Source: Streptomyces roseofulvus (GTDB lineage Bacteria > Actinomycetota > Actinomycetes > Streptomycetales > Streptomycetaceae). Taken from it: 64,000 nucleotides of DNA. The stretch lies in assembly GCF_039534915.1 (NCBI RefSeq), contig NZ_BAAAWE010000001.1, positions 7,750,001 to 7,814,000 of the forward strand, in the 5' to 3' direction. The position numbers and the translations under genes are program-made. The notes under the pieces were generated by a model. It did no database searches and was not told the DNA's origin. It saw only the letters and a program-made list of their open reading frames with translations. Numbering within the stretch: position 1 is the stretch's first letter; each line of letters opens with the position of its first letter. Shown here piece after piece: positions 51,325-60,097 of this stretch.

Positions 51325-52311
51325 ATGAGTCCCCTGCGCGTGAGCGTGCTCGCCTATCCCGGCTGCTTCGCGTCCGAGGTCTTCGGCGTACCCGACCTCC
51401 TCACCATGGCCGGGCACGTCGCCGCCGCCCAGGGGCGGGCGGAGGCGGCGTACGAGACGACCGTGGTCTCGCCGCGCCGGCGCGTCCTCGCCTCCGGCGG
51501 CTCCCGCGTCGACGTCTCGGCCGTGCGCCCCGCCGACGTCCTCGTCGTGCCCGGCTTCGCACTGTCACCCGCCCTCGACCTGGACGCGACGCTCGCCCAC
51601 CTCGCACCGGAGACCGCCACCATCAAGGCCCAGGCGGAGGCGGGCACCGCCGTCGTGTCGATCTGCGTCGGCGCCTACCTCCTCGCCGAGGCCGGCCTGC
51701 TCCACGGCCGCGAGGCCACCACCAGCTGGCTGTACGCCGACCGGTTCGCCCGCCGCTACCCCGACGTCCGGATCCGCCCGGAGCACCTGGTCGTCACCGA
51801 CCGCGGGGTGACGACCACCGCCGCCTTCAGCGCCATGTACGACTTCGCCCTGCGCCTCGTCCGCGACCACGACGGCCCCCGGGTCGCCCGCGGCACCGCA
51901 CGCGTCGCCCTCCTCGACGACGCCCGCGCCACCCAGACCCCCTACGTCGACACGGACCTCCTCCCCGCCACGGGCCACGCGTTCGCGGCCGGCGTCATGC
52001 GCCGGCTCGACCAGAACCTCGCCGCCCGCTACGACCTCCCGGCCCTGGCGCGGGAGTTCGGCGTCAGCACCCGCACCCTGCTCCGCCGCTTCGGCGCGGA
52101 GACCGGCCGGACCCCGCTCGCCTACCTGCAGGCCGCGCGCGTCCGCCGCGCCCGCCACCTCCTGGAGACCACGGACAGGACCGTCGCCGCCATCGCCGCC
52201 GACGTCGGCTACCGCGACCCCGGAACCTTCACCGCCCTCTTCGTCCGCCACACCGGCCGCCGCCCGAGCGCCTGCCGAACCGCGAAGGGCCCTATGGAGA
52301 AAGGGCGTTGA
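51325..52311 (+). CDS. GlxA-type AraC regulator (DJ-1/PfpI plus HTH)
   Basis: 328 residues; ATG 51325 with GGAGG. Residues 1-170 form a DJ-1/PfpI-like domain (VSVLAYPGCFASEVFGVPDLL, AVVSICVGAYLLAEAGLLHGREATTSW with the elbow Cys). Residues ~215-320 are a double HTH AraC domain (LAREFGVSTRTLLRRFGAETGRTPLAYLQAARVRRARHLLE ... VGYRDPGTFTALFVRHTGRRP). It probably controls the divergent hydrolase and itself through the dyads between them. Confidence 0.93.
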   Translation: MSPLRVSVLAYPGCFASEVFGVPDLLTMAGHVAAAQGRAEAAYETTVVSPRRRVLASGGSRVDVSAVRPADVLVVPGFALSPALDLDATLAHLAPETATIKAQAEAGTAVVSICVGAYLLAEAGLLHGREATTSWLYADRFARRYPDVRIRPEHLVVTDRGVTTTAAFSAMYDFALRLVRDHDGPRVARGTARVALLDDARATQTPYVDTDLLPATGHAFAAGVMRRLDQNLAARYDLPALAREFGVSTRTLLRRFGAETGRTPLAYLQAARVRRARHLLETTDRTVAAIAADVGYRDPGTFTALFVRHTGRRPSACRTAKGPMEKGR

Positions 52312-52351
52312 GAACCGTGAGCCGTGGGGACGTCGGTGTCATCATCGATCC

Positions 52352-54436
52352 ATGACGCAGCGATCCGACTCCGGTCGCCCCACCGGGACCACCGCCGACA
52401 CCGTCCTGCATCGCTTCGCACACTGGGCCCGGACCACCCCCGGGGCCGTCGCCGTCGCCGCGGGCCCGCGCCGCCTGACCTACGCGCGGCTCGACGCGCG
52501 CGCCGCCCTGCTCGCCCGCGACCTGCGCGCCTCCGGCCTGCCGTCCGGCGGCCTCGTCGCCGTCGGCGTCTCCGACCGGACCTCGCTGGTCGTCGCGATC
52601 CTCGCCGTCCTCAAGGCCGGCGGCGCGTACGCCGTCCTCGACGCGGAGCACCCGCACATCGGGCGGCGACAACTCGCCGCCGTCGAGCCCTTCGCCCTGC
52701 TCACCCGGCCCGCCGACCGAGCGGCCCTCGACACCGGCCACGGCCCGCCGGTCGTCCTCCTGGACACCGACCCCGACACCGTTACCGACACTGACGCGCA
52801 AGCCGACGCGCAAGCCGACGCGCAAGCCGTCGCGCAAGCCGTCGCGGAAACCGACGCGGCAGGCGACGTAGAGGCCGCCCAGGAGCTCGCCCCGGCGCCC
52901 GGCGCCCTCGCGGCCCGCCTGTTCACCGCCGCCGCCGAGCCGCGCTCCGTACCCCTCACCCACGACGTGCTGCTCGCCGCCTACGAGGCCTGGGCCGAGG
53001 TGACGCGGGTGACCCCGGCGGACCGCCACCTCATCGCCACCGGCGCGGACGTCAGCGCGTTCGCCGCGGGCTGGACCCGCGCCCTGTGCTCCGGCGGAAC
53101 CCTGGTCCTGCCCGCCGCCGCACCCCGCAGAGCGGGGGCCGGCGACGACCTCCCGGCCCTCGTCGCGAGCGAGGGCGTCACCGTCCTGTACGCGGGGCCC
53201 GACGGCGCCGCCGACCTCCTCGCCCGCGCCCCCACGGACCGGCGCGACCCGTACCCCGCCCTCCGGCCGCTGCGGCTGCTCGCCGTGACGGGGGACCGCC
53301 TCCACCTCGACGAACAGGCCGCCCTGCACACTCTGCTCCGCCCCGGGGCCCGCGTGCTCAACGTCTACGGCCTCGCCGAGACGGCCGGCACCGGCACCTG
53401 GCTGGAGCTGCCGTGCCTGCGCGACCCCGTCGACCTCCCGGAAGGCCCCACGCTGCTCGGCACCCCCTTCCCCGGGTGCGCCGCCGAGGTGGTCGCGGGC
53501 GAGATCCACCTCACCCCACCGGGCGGTGGCCGACCGATACCCACCGGCGACCTCGGCCGGGTCCGCGAGGACGGTCTGCTGGAGTTCGCGGGCCGGATCC
53601 GCGACCGCATCACCCTGCCGGGCCGCCGCCCCCTCGACCCGTACGCGGTCGAGACCGCGATCCGCGGCCACGAGGGCGTCGGCGCGGTCGTCGTCACCGG
53701 CGTCGACGGCACGCCGGACGGCCGCGGCGCACGCGGCACGCGCCGCCTGGTCGCCTACGTGACACCACCCGCCCCGTCGTCGGGGACCGCCGTGCGGCCC
53801 GACGTAGCGGAGCTGCGGGCCCACCTCGCCGGCAAGGTGCCCGAGGAGGACATGCCGCAGGCCGTCGTCCGCGTCCGCAGCCTGCCGCGCAACCGGGCGG
53901 GCCAGGAGGACCGCTCGGCCCTGCCCCTCCCCGCGCGGCCCGGAGGAGGGGCGAGGACGGCGAAGGCCGGAGCCGCCGCGCCGGGCGAAGCCCCGGCGTC
54001 GTGCGGCGTCGTCTGGGGGACGGTGGCGTTCGGGTTCGTCGCCGTCCTCCTCACGGACGTCCTGTGGCCCGGCTCCACCGACCTCGCCGGGGTGCCGTCC
54101 CCCTGGTCGGCACTGTTCGGCCTGTTGTACGTCTTCGAGTGGCTGTCGTTCGGCGCCGGTGCGGTGTTCCTGTTCTTCGGGCGTCCGACGATGCGGCGCC
54201 GCGGGCGCGGACGGCCCCTCACCACGCTCGCGCACCTGGCGGTGGCGTACCTCCTGATGGCCTGGTGGCCGCAGGACAACTTCTACCGCCTGGCGGCCAA
54301 GAACGACTGGCCCCGACAGGCCGCCCTCGTCTACGCCTTCAACATCCCGCTGATGCTCGCGGCCGGAGTCGTCGCCCTGTACGCCCTGAGCAAGCCGAAG
54401 AACCCCCAGGGCGCGGAGGAGGACACCACGATCTGA
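52352..54436 (+). CDS. Membrane-anchored degenerate adenylation-domain protein
   Basis: 694 residues. Residues ~10-540 align with the ANL adenylation fold: VLHRFAHWARTTPGAVAV, LTYARLDARAALLARDL, VVAILAVLKAGGAYAVLDAEHPH, NVYGLAETAGTGTW (A5) and PTGDLGRVREDGLLEFAGRIRDRI (A7/A8). The phosphate-binding A3 motif is missing: where TSGSTGxPKG belongs it reads RLFTAAAEPRSVPLTH. The A10 lysine is also gone (NRAGQEDRSAL in place of PxGKxDR). It is therefore unlikely to form acyl-adenylates. Residues ~565-690 contain about three or four transmembrane helices (GTVAFGFVAVLLTDVLW, ALFGLLYVFEWLSFGAGAVFLFF, LAHLAVAYLLMAWW, LVYAFNIPLMLAAGVVALYAL). No T domain. A scaffold or sensor role is possible but unproven. 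Confidence 0.85.
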   Translation: MTQRSDSGRPTGTTADTVLHRFAHWARTTPGAVAVAAGPRRLTYARLDARAALLARDLRASGLPSGGLVAVGVSDRTSLVVAILAVLKAGGAYAVLDAEHPHIGRRQLAAVEPFALLTRPADRAALDTGHGPPVVLLDTDPDTVTDTDAQADAQADAQAVAQAVAETDAAGDVEAAQELAPAPGALAARLFTAAAEPRSVPLTHDVLLAAYEAWAEVTRVTPADRHLIATGADVSAFAAGWTRALCSGGTLVLPAAAPRRAGAGDDLPALVASEGVTVLYAGPDGAADLLARAPTDRRDPYPALRPLRLLAVTGDRLHLDEQAALHTLLRPGARVLNVYGLAETAGTGTWLELPCLRDPVDLPEGPTLLGTPFPGCAAEVVAGEIHLTPPGGGRPIPTGDLGRVREDGLLEFAGRIRDRITLPGRRPLDPYAVETAIRGHEGVGAVVVTGVDGTPDGRGARGTRRLVAYVTPPAPSSGTAVRPDVAELRAHLAGKVPEEDMPQAVVRVRSLPRNRAGQEDRSALPLPARPGGGARTAKAGAAAPGEAPASCGVVWGTVAFGFVAVLLTDVLWPGSTDLAGVPSPWSALFGLLYVFEWLSFGAGAVFLFFGRPTMRRRGRGRPLTTLAHLAVAYLLMAWWPQDNFYRLAAKNDWPRQAALVYAFNIPLMLAAGVVALYALSKPKNPQGAEEDTTI
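52793..52852 (+). repeat. 12-bp coding tandem repeat, five units
   Basis: GACGCGCAAGCC repeated three times, then GTCGCGCAAGCC and GTCGCGGAAACC. It encodes a DAQA/VAQA linker inside the degenerate adenylation domain, close to where the lost A3 motif would begin. Confidence 0.9.
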
Positions 54437-54442
54437 CGGCGG

Positions 54443-56236
54443 TCACCGGCGTGACCCGGCGCCGTCCTCCTCCAGCCCGGCGAAGTCCGCCCCGACGCGC
54501 CGGGCCCCGGCCCTGACCAGCGCCTCGGCCGCGTCCAGCACCTCCGGGTCGCGCGCCGCCACGAGGAACCCCAGCCAGGGCGAGGGCTCGAAGGCGCCGG
54601 TCGGGATCGCCGGGACGAACACCGCCCCCAACCCGGCGCACTCCCGCGCGAGTTCCCGGCAGAGGTCGTCGAACGGGGCCTCGGGCAGGCGCGCCCCGAG
54701 TCCGACACGGTCGACGATCCGGACGAGGTGCCCGGCGCCCCGCAGCGCGTCGAGCCGGGCCGCCACCATGAAGGCGACCGACGGACCGGTCAGCCGCAGG
54801 TTCGTCTCCGTCGGCGCCAGCCGCCCCGACCCGTCGGCCACGAAGTCCACGTCGAACCAGCCCCGGTACCCCGAGTCCGCCAGCTCGCGCCCCACCGCCC
54901 GCCCGAACGCGACGAGGGGCCGCTCCGCCCACGCGGGCACCACCGAGGGCCCCACGGTGGCCCCCGCGTAACAGCCGTCCCGGACCTCCATCACCGCACC
55001 ACCGACCACCCACACCCGGCCGTCGGCGTCGACGAACCCGTCGCAGGTCAGATCGCGCGGGCCGCCCGCCGCGTCCCGCTCCGGCCCCGGGACGTACTCC
55101 TCCACCAGCAACGGCCCCCGCGGCAGCCGGCGCAACACGGCCCGCACCCCGCCCGCCTCACGCACCCGCCGGGGCGTGACGATGAAGGTCCCGGAACCGC
55201 CCACGCCATGCTCGGTCTTCACCACGGTGGCCTCCCCGGCGCGCACCCGGGCACCCAGCAGCCGGACCGCCTCCCGACGGGTCCGGGCCCGCCACTGACC
55301 GGGCAGCACGATCCGCGGATGCCCGCCGCGCGCGAGGATCCCCGCGAACAGCTCGTGCGCCGCGGACTTCGACTCGTACCGCAGCTCTCCCTCCCCGAGG
55401 GCCCGCCCGGTCACCTCGCCCAGCGCCCGGGTCCACCCCCACGCCACCCACGGCAGCCCGGTCTCCGCCAGCCGCCCCAGGAGAGCGGGCCGCCCCCGCA
55501 GCGCGTCGACCAGCCCGCCGCCCCCCGGACCGACGAGGCCGTCGTACACCTCCACCGCCGACCAGCCCAACTCGCGGCCCACCCGCTCGATCCAGCCGCG
55601 CGGCACGACACGCGGCAGCACCAGCGCCGCCGGCTCCGGACTGGAGAAGGCGGCGAGACAGGCGTAGTGATCCGCCGCGGCCCGCCTCTCCCGATCCCCC
55701 TCACCGTCCCCGAACTGCGCGTGGAAATCGGCGACGTTGCCCACGTGCACGGCCGGCGCGCCGCCCGTCCACGCCCGCGCCCACTCCGGCAGCGGGACGG
55801 GCGCCACCTCGAACCGCACCAACTCCTTTACTCCACAGGCGTCATCACCGACCGCGGCCCCCATCGCCCGGTAGAACCCGGCCGCGTGCGGATCGGCGTC
55901 GATCACCAGCCGGCCGACGCCCAGCTCCGCAGCCCGCCGCACCACCTCCCGGTACAACAGCCGCCCCACCCCGCGCCCCATGGCCGCCGGCTCCACGAAC
56001 AGCAACCCCAGCGCCGCCGTCGGAGGCTCCCCCTCCAGCGAGGCGACGCCCAGCACCCCACCCCGCGCGTCCTGCGCGACCACGATCCGCCGGACCGCGA
56101 CCTCCTCGGCCCGAATCCGCAGCTCAGGAGCGCACGCCGCGAGAAAGGCGGCGTCGTACCCCCAGGACGCCTTGGACCGCAGCACCAGCGCGCTCAGCGT
56201 CTCCGCCTCGTCCGCCCGCCCCTCCCTGACCTCCAC
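54443..56236 (-). CDS. GNAT acetyltransferase / ATP-grasp fusion
   Basis: 597 residues from GTG 56236, chosen because GGGGGAGG lies ~9 nt upstream and the protein then starts VEVREGRADEAETL; ATG 56278 would add 14 residues. Residues ~1-150 are a GNAT fold with acetyl-CoA loop EPAAMGRGVGRLLYREV and DADPHAAGFYRAMGA. Residues ~290-590 are ATP-grasp: TVVKTEHGVGGSGTFIV, PLLVEEYVPG, GWFDVDFVADGSGRLAPTETNLRLTG (metal-binding E/N). ATP-grasp enzymes ligate a carboxylate to an amine through an acyl phosphate; the GNAT half could acetylate the same product. It converges on the preceding gene. The substrate is unknown. Confidence 0.88.
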   Translation of the reverse strand: MEVREGRADEAETLSALVLRSKASWGYDAAFLAACAPELRIRAEEVAVRRIVVAQDARGGVLGVASLEGEPPTAALGLLFVEPAAMGRGVGRLLYREVVRRAAELGVGRLVIDADPHAAGFYRAMGAAVGDDACGVKELVRFEVAPVPLPEWARAWTGGAPAVHVGNVADFHAQFGDGEGDRERRAAADHYACLAAFSSPEPAALVLPRVVPRGWIERVGRELGWSAVEVYDGLVGPGGGGLVDALRGRPALLGRLAETGLPWVAWGWTRALGEVTGRALGEGELRYESKSAAHELFAGILARGGHPRIVLPGQWRARTRREAVRLLGARVRAGEATVVKTEHGVGGSGTFIVTPRRVREAGGVRAVLRRLPRGPLLVEEYVPGPERDAAGGPRDLTCDGFVDADGRVWVVGGAVMEVRDGCYAGATVGPSVVPAWAERPLVAFGRAVGRELADSGYRGWFDVDFVADGSGRLAPTETNLRLTGPSVAFMVAARLDALRGAGHLVRIVDRVGLGARLPEAPFDDLCRELARECAGLGAVFVPAIPTGAFEPSPWLGFLVAARDPEVLDAAEALVRAGARRVGADFAGLEEDGAGSRR

Positions 56237-56355
56237 CCCGCACCGACCTCCCCCACGCCCCACACGTGCCGCCATCATCCCCGGCCCTCTGGCATGATCA
56301 CCGGATCGTCGGACCGACAGCGGACGGCGGCGTGACGAAGGGCGCGGTGAGACGG

Positions 56356-57327
56356 ATGGCGAGCGAGACGTCGGCACGGTACCTGCGGTTCGCCGCGACG
56401 GAGGCGCGGGGGCACTCCCCGTCGTACGAGCGGCTCGCCGGGGGAGTGGCCGACGATCCCGGCCTCCTCTCCCTCGTCGACCAACTCCCCGGCGAGCGGC
56501 GGCAGCCCAATCTGTTGCTGGCCGCCGTGCGCTTCCTGAACGGCCCGGTCGGCGACGACTACGCCGCCTTCCGCGCGTGGACCGTCACGCACTGGACCCG
56601 CGTCCGGAACACGATGCTGGAGCGGCGGACCCAGACCAACGAGCCGGGCCGCTGTGCCGTCCTGCTGCCGGTCCTGGCTCGGCTGCCGCAGCCGCTGGCG
56701 CTCATCGAGGTCGGCGCGTCGGCCGGCCTCTGCCTCTACCCGGACCGTTACGCGTACCGCTACGACGGCGGAGCCGTGTTCGGGGAAGCGGACAGCCCGG
56801 TCGTCCTGGACTGCGTGACGACCGGTCCCGTGCCGCTGCCCGAGCGGCTGCCGGAGGTCGTCTGGCGGGCCGGCGTCGACCTGAATCCGCTGGACGTGTC
56901 CGAACCGCAGGACGTGCACTGGCTGGAGTGCCTCGTCTGGCCCGAGCAGCACGAACGTCTGGCGCGCCTCCGGAACGCCGTCGGCGTCGCCCGCACCGAA
57001 CCCCCCACGCTCGTCCGCGGCGACCTCGACGCGACGATCCGCGACCTGGTGGCGGCTGCCCCCGCGGGCGCCACACCGGTCGTCCTGCACAGCGCGGTCC
57101 TCGCCTACCTCCCGCCGGAGAAGCGCGCGTCCTTCGCCGCCACCATGCGGGACCTGGCCTGCCCCTGGATCTCGAACGAGGCCCCGGGCGTCCTCCCCGC
57201 CGTCGACCGCCGCCTCCCGCCCCTCCCGGAGGCCGACGGCCTCCTCTTCACCCTGGCCCTGAACGAGCGGCCGCTCGCCCGCACCGGCCCCCACGGTCAG
57301 TCGCTGGAATGGCTCCCCACGCCGTGA
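56356..57327 (+). CDS. DUF2332-family protein
   Basis: 323 residues from ATG 56356 (GTG 56332 possible). The sequence SARYLRFAATEARGHSPSYERLAGGVADDPGLLSLV, LLPVLARLPQPLALIEVGASAGLCLYPDRYAYRY and the GVDLNPLDV region match DUF2332, common in actinomycetes. The EVGASAGLCL strand-loop resembles a SAM-methyltransferase glycine loop, so a methyltransferase-like fold is possible, but no reaction is known to me. It is divergent from the GNAT/ATP-grasp gene across 119 bp. Confidence 0.85.
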   Translation: MASETSARYLRFAATEARGHSPSYERLAGGVADDPGLLSLVDQLPGERRQPNLLLAAVRFLNGPVGDDYAAFRAWTVTHWTRVRNTMLERRTQTNEPGRCAVLLPVLARLPQPLALIEVGASAGLCLYPDRYAYRYDGGAVFGEADSPVVLDCVTTGPVPLPERLPEVVWRAGVDLNPLDVSEPQDVHWLECLVWPEQHERLARLRNAVGVARTEPPTLVRGDLDATIRDLVAAAPAGATPVVLHSAVLAYLPPEKRASFAATMRDLACPWISNEAPGVLPAVDRRLPPLPEADGLLFTLALNERPLARTGPHGQSLEWLPTP

Positions 57328-57337
57328 GGACGACGGC

Positions 57338-58309
57338 TCACGGGGGCGCGTAGACGGCGGCCACCCTGACGGCCCGCTCGCGCAGCGCGGCACGCAGCGA
57401 CGGCGGCGACAGCGCCTCCGCCTCCGTGCCGAGCTGCCACAGCGCCCACTCGGCGTGCCGCGCGTCCTGGAAGACGACCTCCAGCCGCAGCCACCCGTCC
57501 GCCTCAGGCTCCTCCGCGCGGACCGCGAGCACGGTGTCCAGCAGCTCCTCCCGCCGCGCCGGATCCATCCGCACCAGCACGGTGACGTGGTCGCCGCCGG
57601 AAAGGAACCGCGCCGACCGTTCCCGCCAGATCCGGTCCAGATCGACCTGCCCCGGCCGCACCGCCGCCTCGGGCAACTCCTCGGCGGCCAGGATCCGCGA
57701 CAGCCGGTACGTCCGGTCCTCACCGGAGCGCGTGGCGAGCAGATAGGCCCGGTCGCGCACGGTGACGAGGCCGATCGGGTCCACCGTGCGCCACCGCGGG
57801 GCCTGGCCCGTGGCCGCGTAGTGGATGCGCAGCTTGCGCCCGGCGAGCACCGCGCGCCTGACCTCGCCCATCGTCGTGCCCGGGACCTCGTCGGTGATCT
57901 GCCGACGGGCGAGGAGGTCGGTCTCCGGCTCGACCAGGAACCGCCGGACCGCGTCGCTCGCGGTGGCCTGATGGGTCTCGGGAAGCGCGTCGACCACCTT
58001 CCGCATCGCCGAGGCGAGGGCTGGACCGAGCCCGAACGCCTGCTCCCCGCGCCCCGGTCCGGCCGTCAGCAGGGCCAGGGCCTCGTCGTGGTTCAGGCCG
58101 GTGAGCTCGGTCCGGAACCCCGGCACCAGGGAGAAGCCGCCGTGCCGTCCGCGCTCGGCGTAGACGGGGACCCCGGCCGCCGACAGCGCCTCGATGTCGC
58201 GCAGCACCGTACGCGTGGACACCTCCAGCTCGCGCGCCAGGGTGTCGGCGGTCAGCCGGCCGTGCCGGCGCAGCAGGAGGACCAGGGAGACCAGCCGGTC
58301 GGCGCGCAT
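57338..58309 (-). CDS. HTH/WYL-domain regulator (YafY-like)
   Basis: 323 residues. N-terminal DeoR-like winged HTH (RLVSLVLLLRRHGRLTADTLARELEVSTRTVLRDIEAL), then a WYL domain (RKLRIHYAATGQAPRWRTVDPIGLVTVRDRAYLLATR) and a WCX C-terminal extension. WYL regulators respond to nucleotides or other ligands. It is divergent from ridA and probably controls it or itself; it ends 10 bp from the convergent DUF2332 gene. Confidence 0.92.
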   Translation of the reverse strand: MRADRLVSLVLLLRRHGRLTADTLARELEVSTRTVLRDIEALSAAGVPVYAERGRHGGFSLVPGFRTELTGLNHDEALALLTAGPGRGEQAFGLGPALASAMRKVVDALPETHQATASDAVRRFLVEPETDLLARRQITDEVPGTTMGEVRRAVLAGRKLRIHYAATGQAPRWRTVDPIGLVTVRDRAYLLATRSGEDRTYRLSRILAAEELPEAAVRPGQVDLDRIWRERSARFLSGGDHVTVLVRMDPARREELLDTVLAVRAEEPEADGWLRLEVVFQDARHAEWALWQLGTEAEALSPPSLRAALRERAVRVAAVYAPP

Positions 58310-58330
58310 GCGGCGACCGTAGCGGAATAC

Positions 58331-58350
58331 ATGACGAAGGATGTCGTGAT
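58331..58350. promoter_or_regulatory. Imperfect dyad upstream of the WYL regulator
   Basis: ATGACGA (58331-58337) and TCGTGAT (58344-58350) form an inverted repeat with one mismatch and a 6-bp spacer, 22 bp upstream of the regulator start, in a locally AT-richer stretch. Possible autoregulatory site. Confidence 0.35.
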
Positions 58351-58474
58351 TCGTTGGCAGGCTCCCGCACACAGGACGTCGAGGCCGGCGAGGCCGAGCC
58401 GTCGGACGTCCCCGCACCCACCCGCAGCGACACGTCGACAGCGGAAGCGTCGACACGAGAAGAACGGAGCCGAC

Positions 58475-58876
58475 ATGGCGATGGAGCGCACCGCGGTCAA
58501 CCCGATGGCGTGGTCGGTCGAGAAGGGCTTCAACCAGGGCGAGCTGGTCTCCGGCCAGACGCGCACCCTGTACCTCTCCGGCCAGACCGCGACGAGCGAG
58601 AAGGGCGAGCCCCTCCACGACGGCGACATGGCGGCCCAGTTGGCGCTGAGCGTCGAGAACGTCGAGGCCGTCCTCGCCGGAGCCGGCATGACCCTCGCCA
58701 ACCTCGTCCGCCTCAACGTCTACACGACCGACGTCGACCTGCTGTTCCGGCACTACGGCGTGCTGGCGGCCCGGCTGGGCGCCGCGCGGGTGGCGCCGAC
58801 CACCACGATGCTCGGCGTGACGCGCCTGGCGATCCCCGGCCAGCTGGTCGAACTGGAGGGCACGGCGGTCGCGTGA
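58475..58876 (+). CDS. RidA-family (YjgF/UK114) protein
   Basis: 133 residues; ATG 58475 with AACGGAG. Rid motifs: TRTLYLSGQTA, MAAQLALSVENVEAVLAGAGMTLANLVRLNVYTTDVD, RVAPTTTMLGVTRLAIPGQLVELEGTAVA. RidA hydrolyses reactive enamine/imine intermediates; the canonical arginine before the last strand is not obvious here, so it may be a non-archetypal member. Probably controlled with the divergent WYL regulator. Confidence 0.88.
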   Translation: MAMERTAVNPMAWSVEKGFNQGELVSGQTRTLYLSGQTATSEKGEPLHDGDMAAQLALSVENVEAVLAGAGMTLANLVRLNVYTTDVDLLFRHYGVLAARLGAARVAPTTTMLGVTRLAIPGQLVELEGTAVA

Positions 58877-58885
58877 GGCCCCTCA

Positions 58886-58926
58886 CCGCCCCGCTGCTCC
58901 GCCGGTCACGGCGCGCGGCGGGGCGG
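58886..58926 (+). terminator. GC-rich hairpin after ridA
   Basis: CCGCCCCGC (58886-58894) pairs with GCGGGGCGG (58918-58926) around a 23-nt loop, starting 10 bp past the ridA stop. No U-tract. Confidence 0.4.
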
Positions 58927-59410
58927 CCCGCCCGGTGCGAGGGCGGGGCGGTACGGGCAGAAACCCGCGCCCTGCGCAGCGTTCCCCGTCATGGGAGCGA
59001 GCGGACGGGCGCATCAGTTGCTGCCGGCGGAGGAGGTCGTCACCATGCCGGCCCGCTCCACGCGCGCGTACCGGACCCGCTACCGGAGCCGCCATGACGA
59101 CGTCGTCGTCTCCTGCGGCCGCCCCGTCCTGCCGAACACCCGACCGCCGTCCCCGCACCGGACTCCGGCCACGCGCCCGTCCGCGTCCCCTGCTGACCGC
59201 CGGAGCCCGCGCGCCCGTCCCCGCCGCCGGAGCCATCGGCACCACGCCCCGGCAGCCGGCGTACGCAATACCGGCCTGCATCCTCCGGCTGCGGGCGTAC
59301 GGACCAGCGGGCTGCCGCCTCCGGCTGCGGGCGTACGGACCAGCGGGCTGCCGCCTCCGACGGGGGCGTGCGGACCACCGGCCTGGCGCCTCCGACGGCG
59401 GGCGAACCAA
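58927..59410. other. Non-coding or decayed region between ridA and a minus-strand gene
   Basis: About 480 bp with no convincing gene. A plus-strand frame from ATG 59093 (MTTSSSPAAAPSCRTP...PLLTAGARAPVPAAGAIG) looks like a damaged secretion signal and then runs into a 36-bp repeat array. This suggests a decayed gene for an exported protein, but nothing recognisable follows. Confidence 0.35.
59282..59400. repeat. 36-bp tandem repeat, about three and a half copies
   Basis: Units start at 59282, 59318, 59354 and 59389 with CCTCCGGC or CCTCCGAC. The first two are identical over 36 bp (CTGCGGGCGTACGGACCAGC core); later copies diverge. A still older copy may lie just upstream (59255-59281). Not clearly inside a gene. 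Confidence 0.8.
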
Positions 59411-59812
59411 CTACCGGCCCGCAGGCACGCGCAACGACGCCCGGCAGGACCGCAGACCGACGTCGACGAGTTCCGCCAGCCCGGCCGACGGGATGAGCGT
59501 CGCCAGCCGGTGCATGGCGAGCGCCGCCTCCCACGCCGAGGCCCTGGCCGGCGACCCGTCCCAGGCGAGGGCGTCGAGCCGGGACCAGAGGTGCGCGCCG
59601 AACCCCAGGTGAATCGTTCCTGCCCGGGCGGTCTCCTCGTCCAGCGCCCCGCGCACCGCCGTCAGGAACGTCACGGCGTCCTCCGGCCCCAGCGCGTCCA
59701 CGACGATCCGCAGATACGGCACGATCAGGGTGGTCGCCTCCGGCCACCCAGCCTCGTCGCCGAAGCGTTCGCGCAGGTGTCCGTACAGCGAGTGTTCCAT
59801 GTCATGGGTCAT
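59411..59812 (-). CDS. Hypothetical protein, 133 aa
   Basis: Start at ATG 59812 or 59800; neither has a strong ribosome site. The sequence MEHSLYGHLRERFGDEAGWPEATTLIVPYLRIVVDALGPEDAVTFLTAVRGALDEE... is balanced in composition, helical, and unlike the Arg/Pro-rich spurious frames around it, so I think it is real. No recognised motif, signal peptide or membrane segment. The 285 bp upstream to 60097 contain only the promoters of this gene and the divergent secreted-protein gene. Confidence 0.6.
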   Translation of the reverse strand: MTHDMEHSLYGHLRERFGDEAGWPEATTLIVPYLRIVVDALGPEDAVTFLTAVRGALDEETARAGTIHLGFGAHLWSRLDALAWDGSPARASAWEAALAMHRLATLIPSAGLAELVDVGLRSCRASLRVPAGR

Positions 59813-60097
59813 GGAATGAGAGATACGTTTCGCCAACGGATCTTGCTCGCGGCGACACGCGGAAAACACCACCCCGCCGCTCATATGGACGGCCGAGGGG
59901 CGCGGAACGGCCGCCCCGAGGACACGGCGACCACGCCCGACCCGGGGCCGGCACCGTACGCCACCCCGACGGGGCCGAACAGGTGACACTGCGCCAACAC
60001 GCCACCCCACCCGCTCCGGTGGATCGATTCGCCTCCTCCCCGGCTGCCTAGCGTGACCCCTGCTTCTTCGATCATCTCGGGAAGGGACCACCCCGCC

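Noticed and set aside
59282..59400. CRISPR-like array
   Set aside because: The 36-bp units are directly adjacent with no spacers and diverge progressively, so this is a plain tandem repeat; no cas genes are nearby.
58991..59986. Plus-strand frame of 331 codons across the repeat region
   Set aside because: Pro/Arg/Ser-rich composition, runs antisense through the minus-strand hypothetical gene, and has no conserved features.
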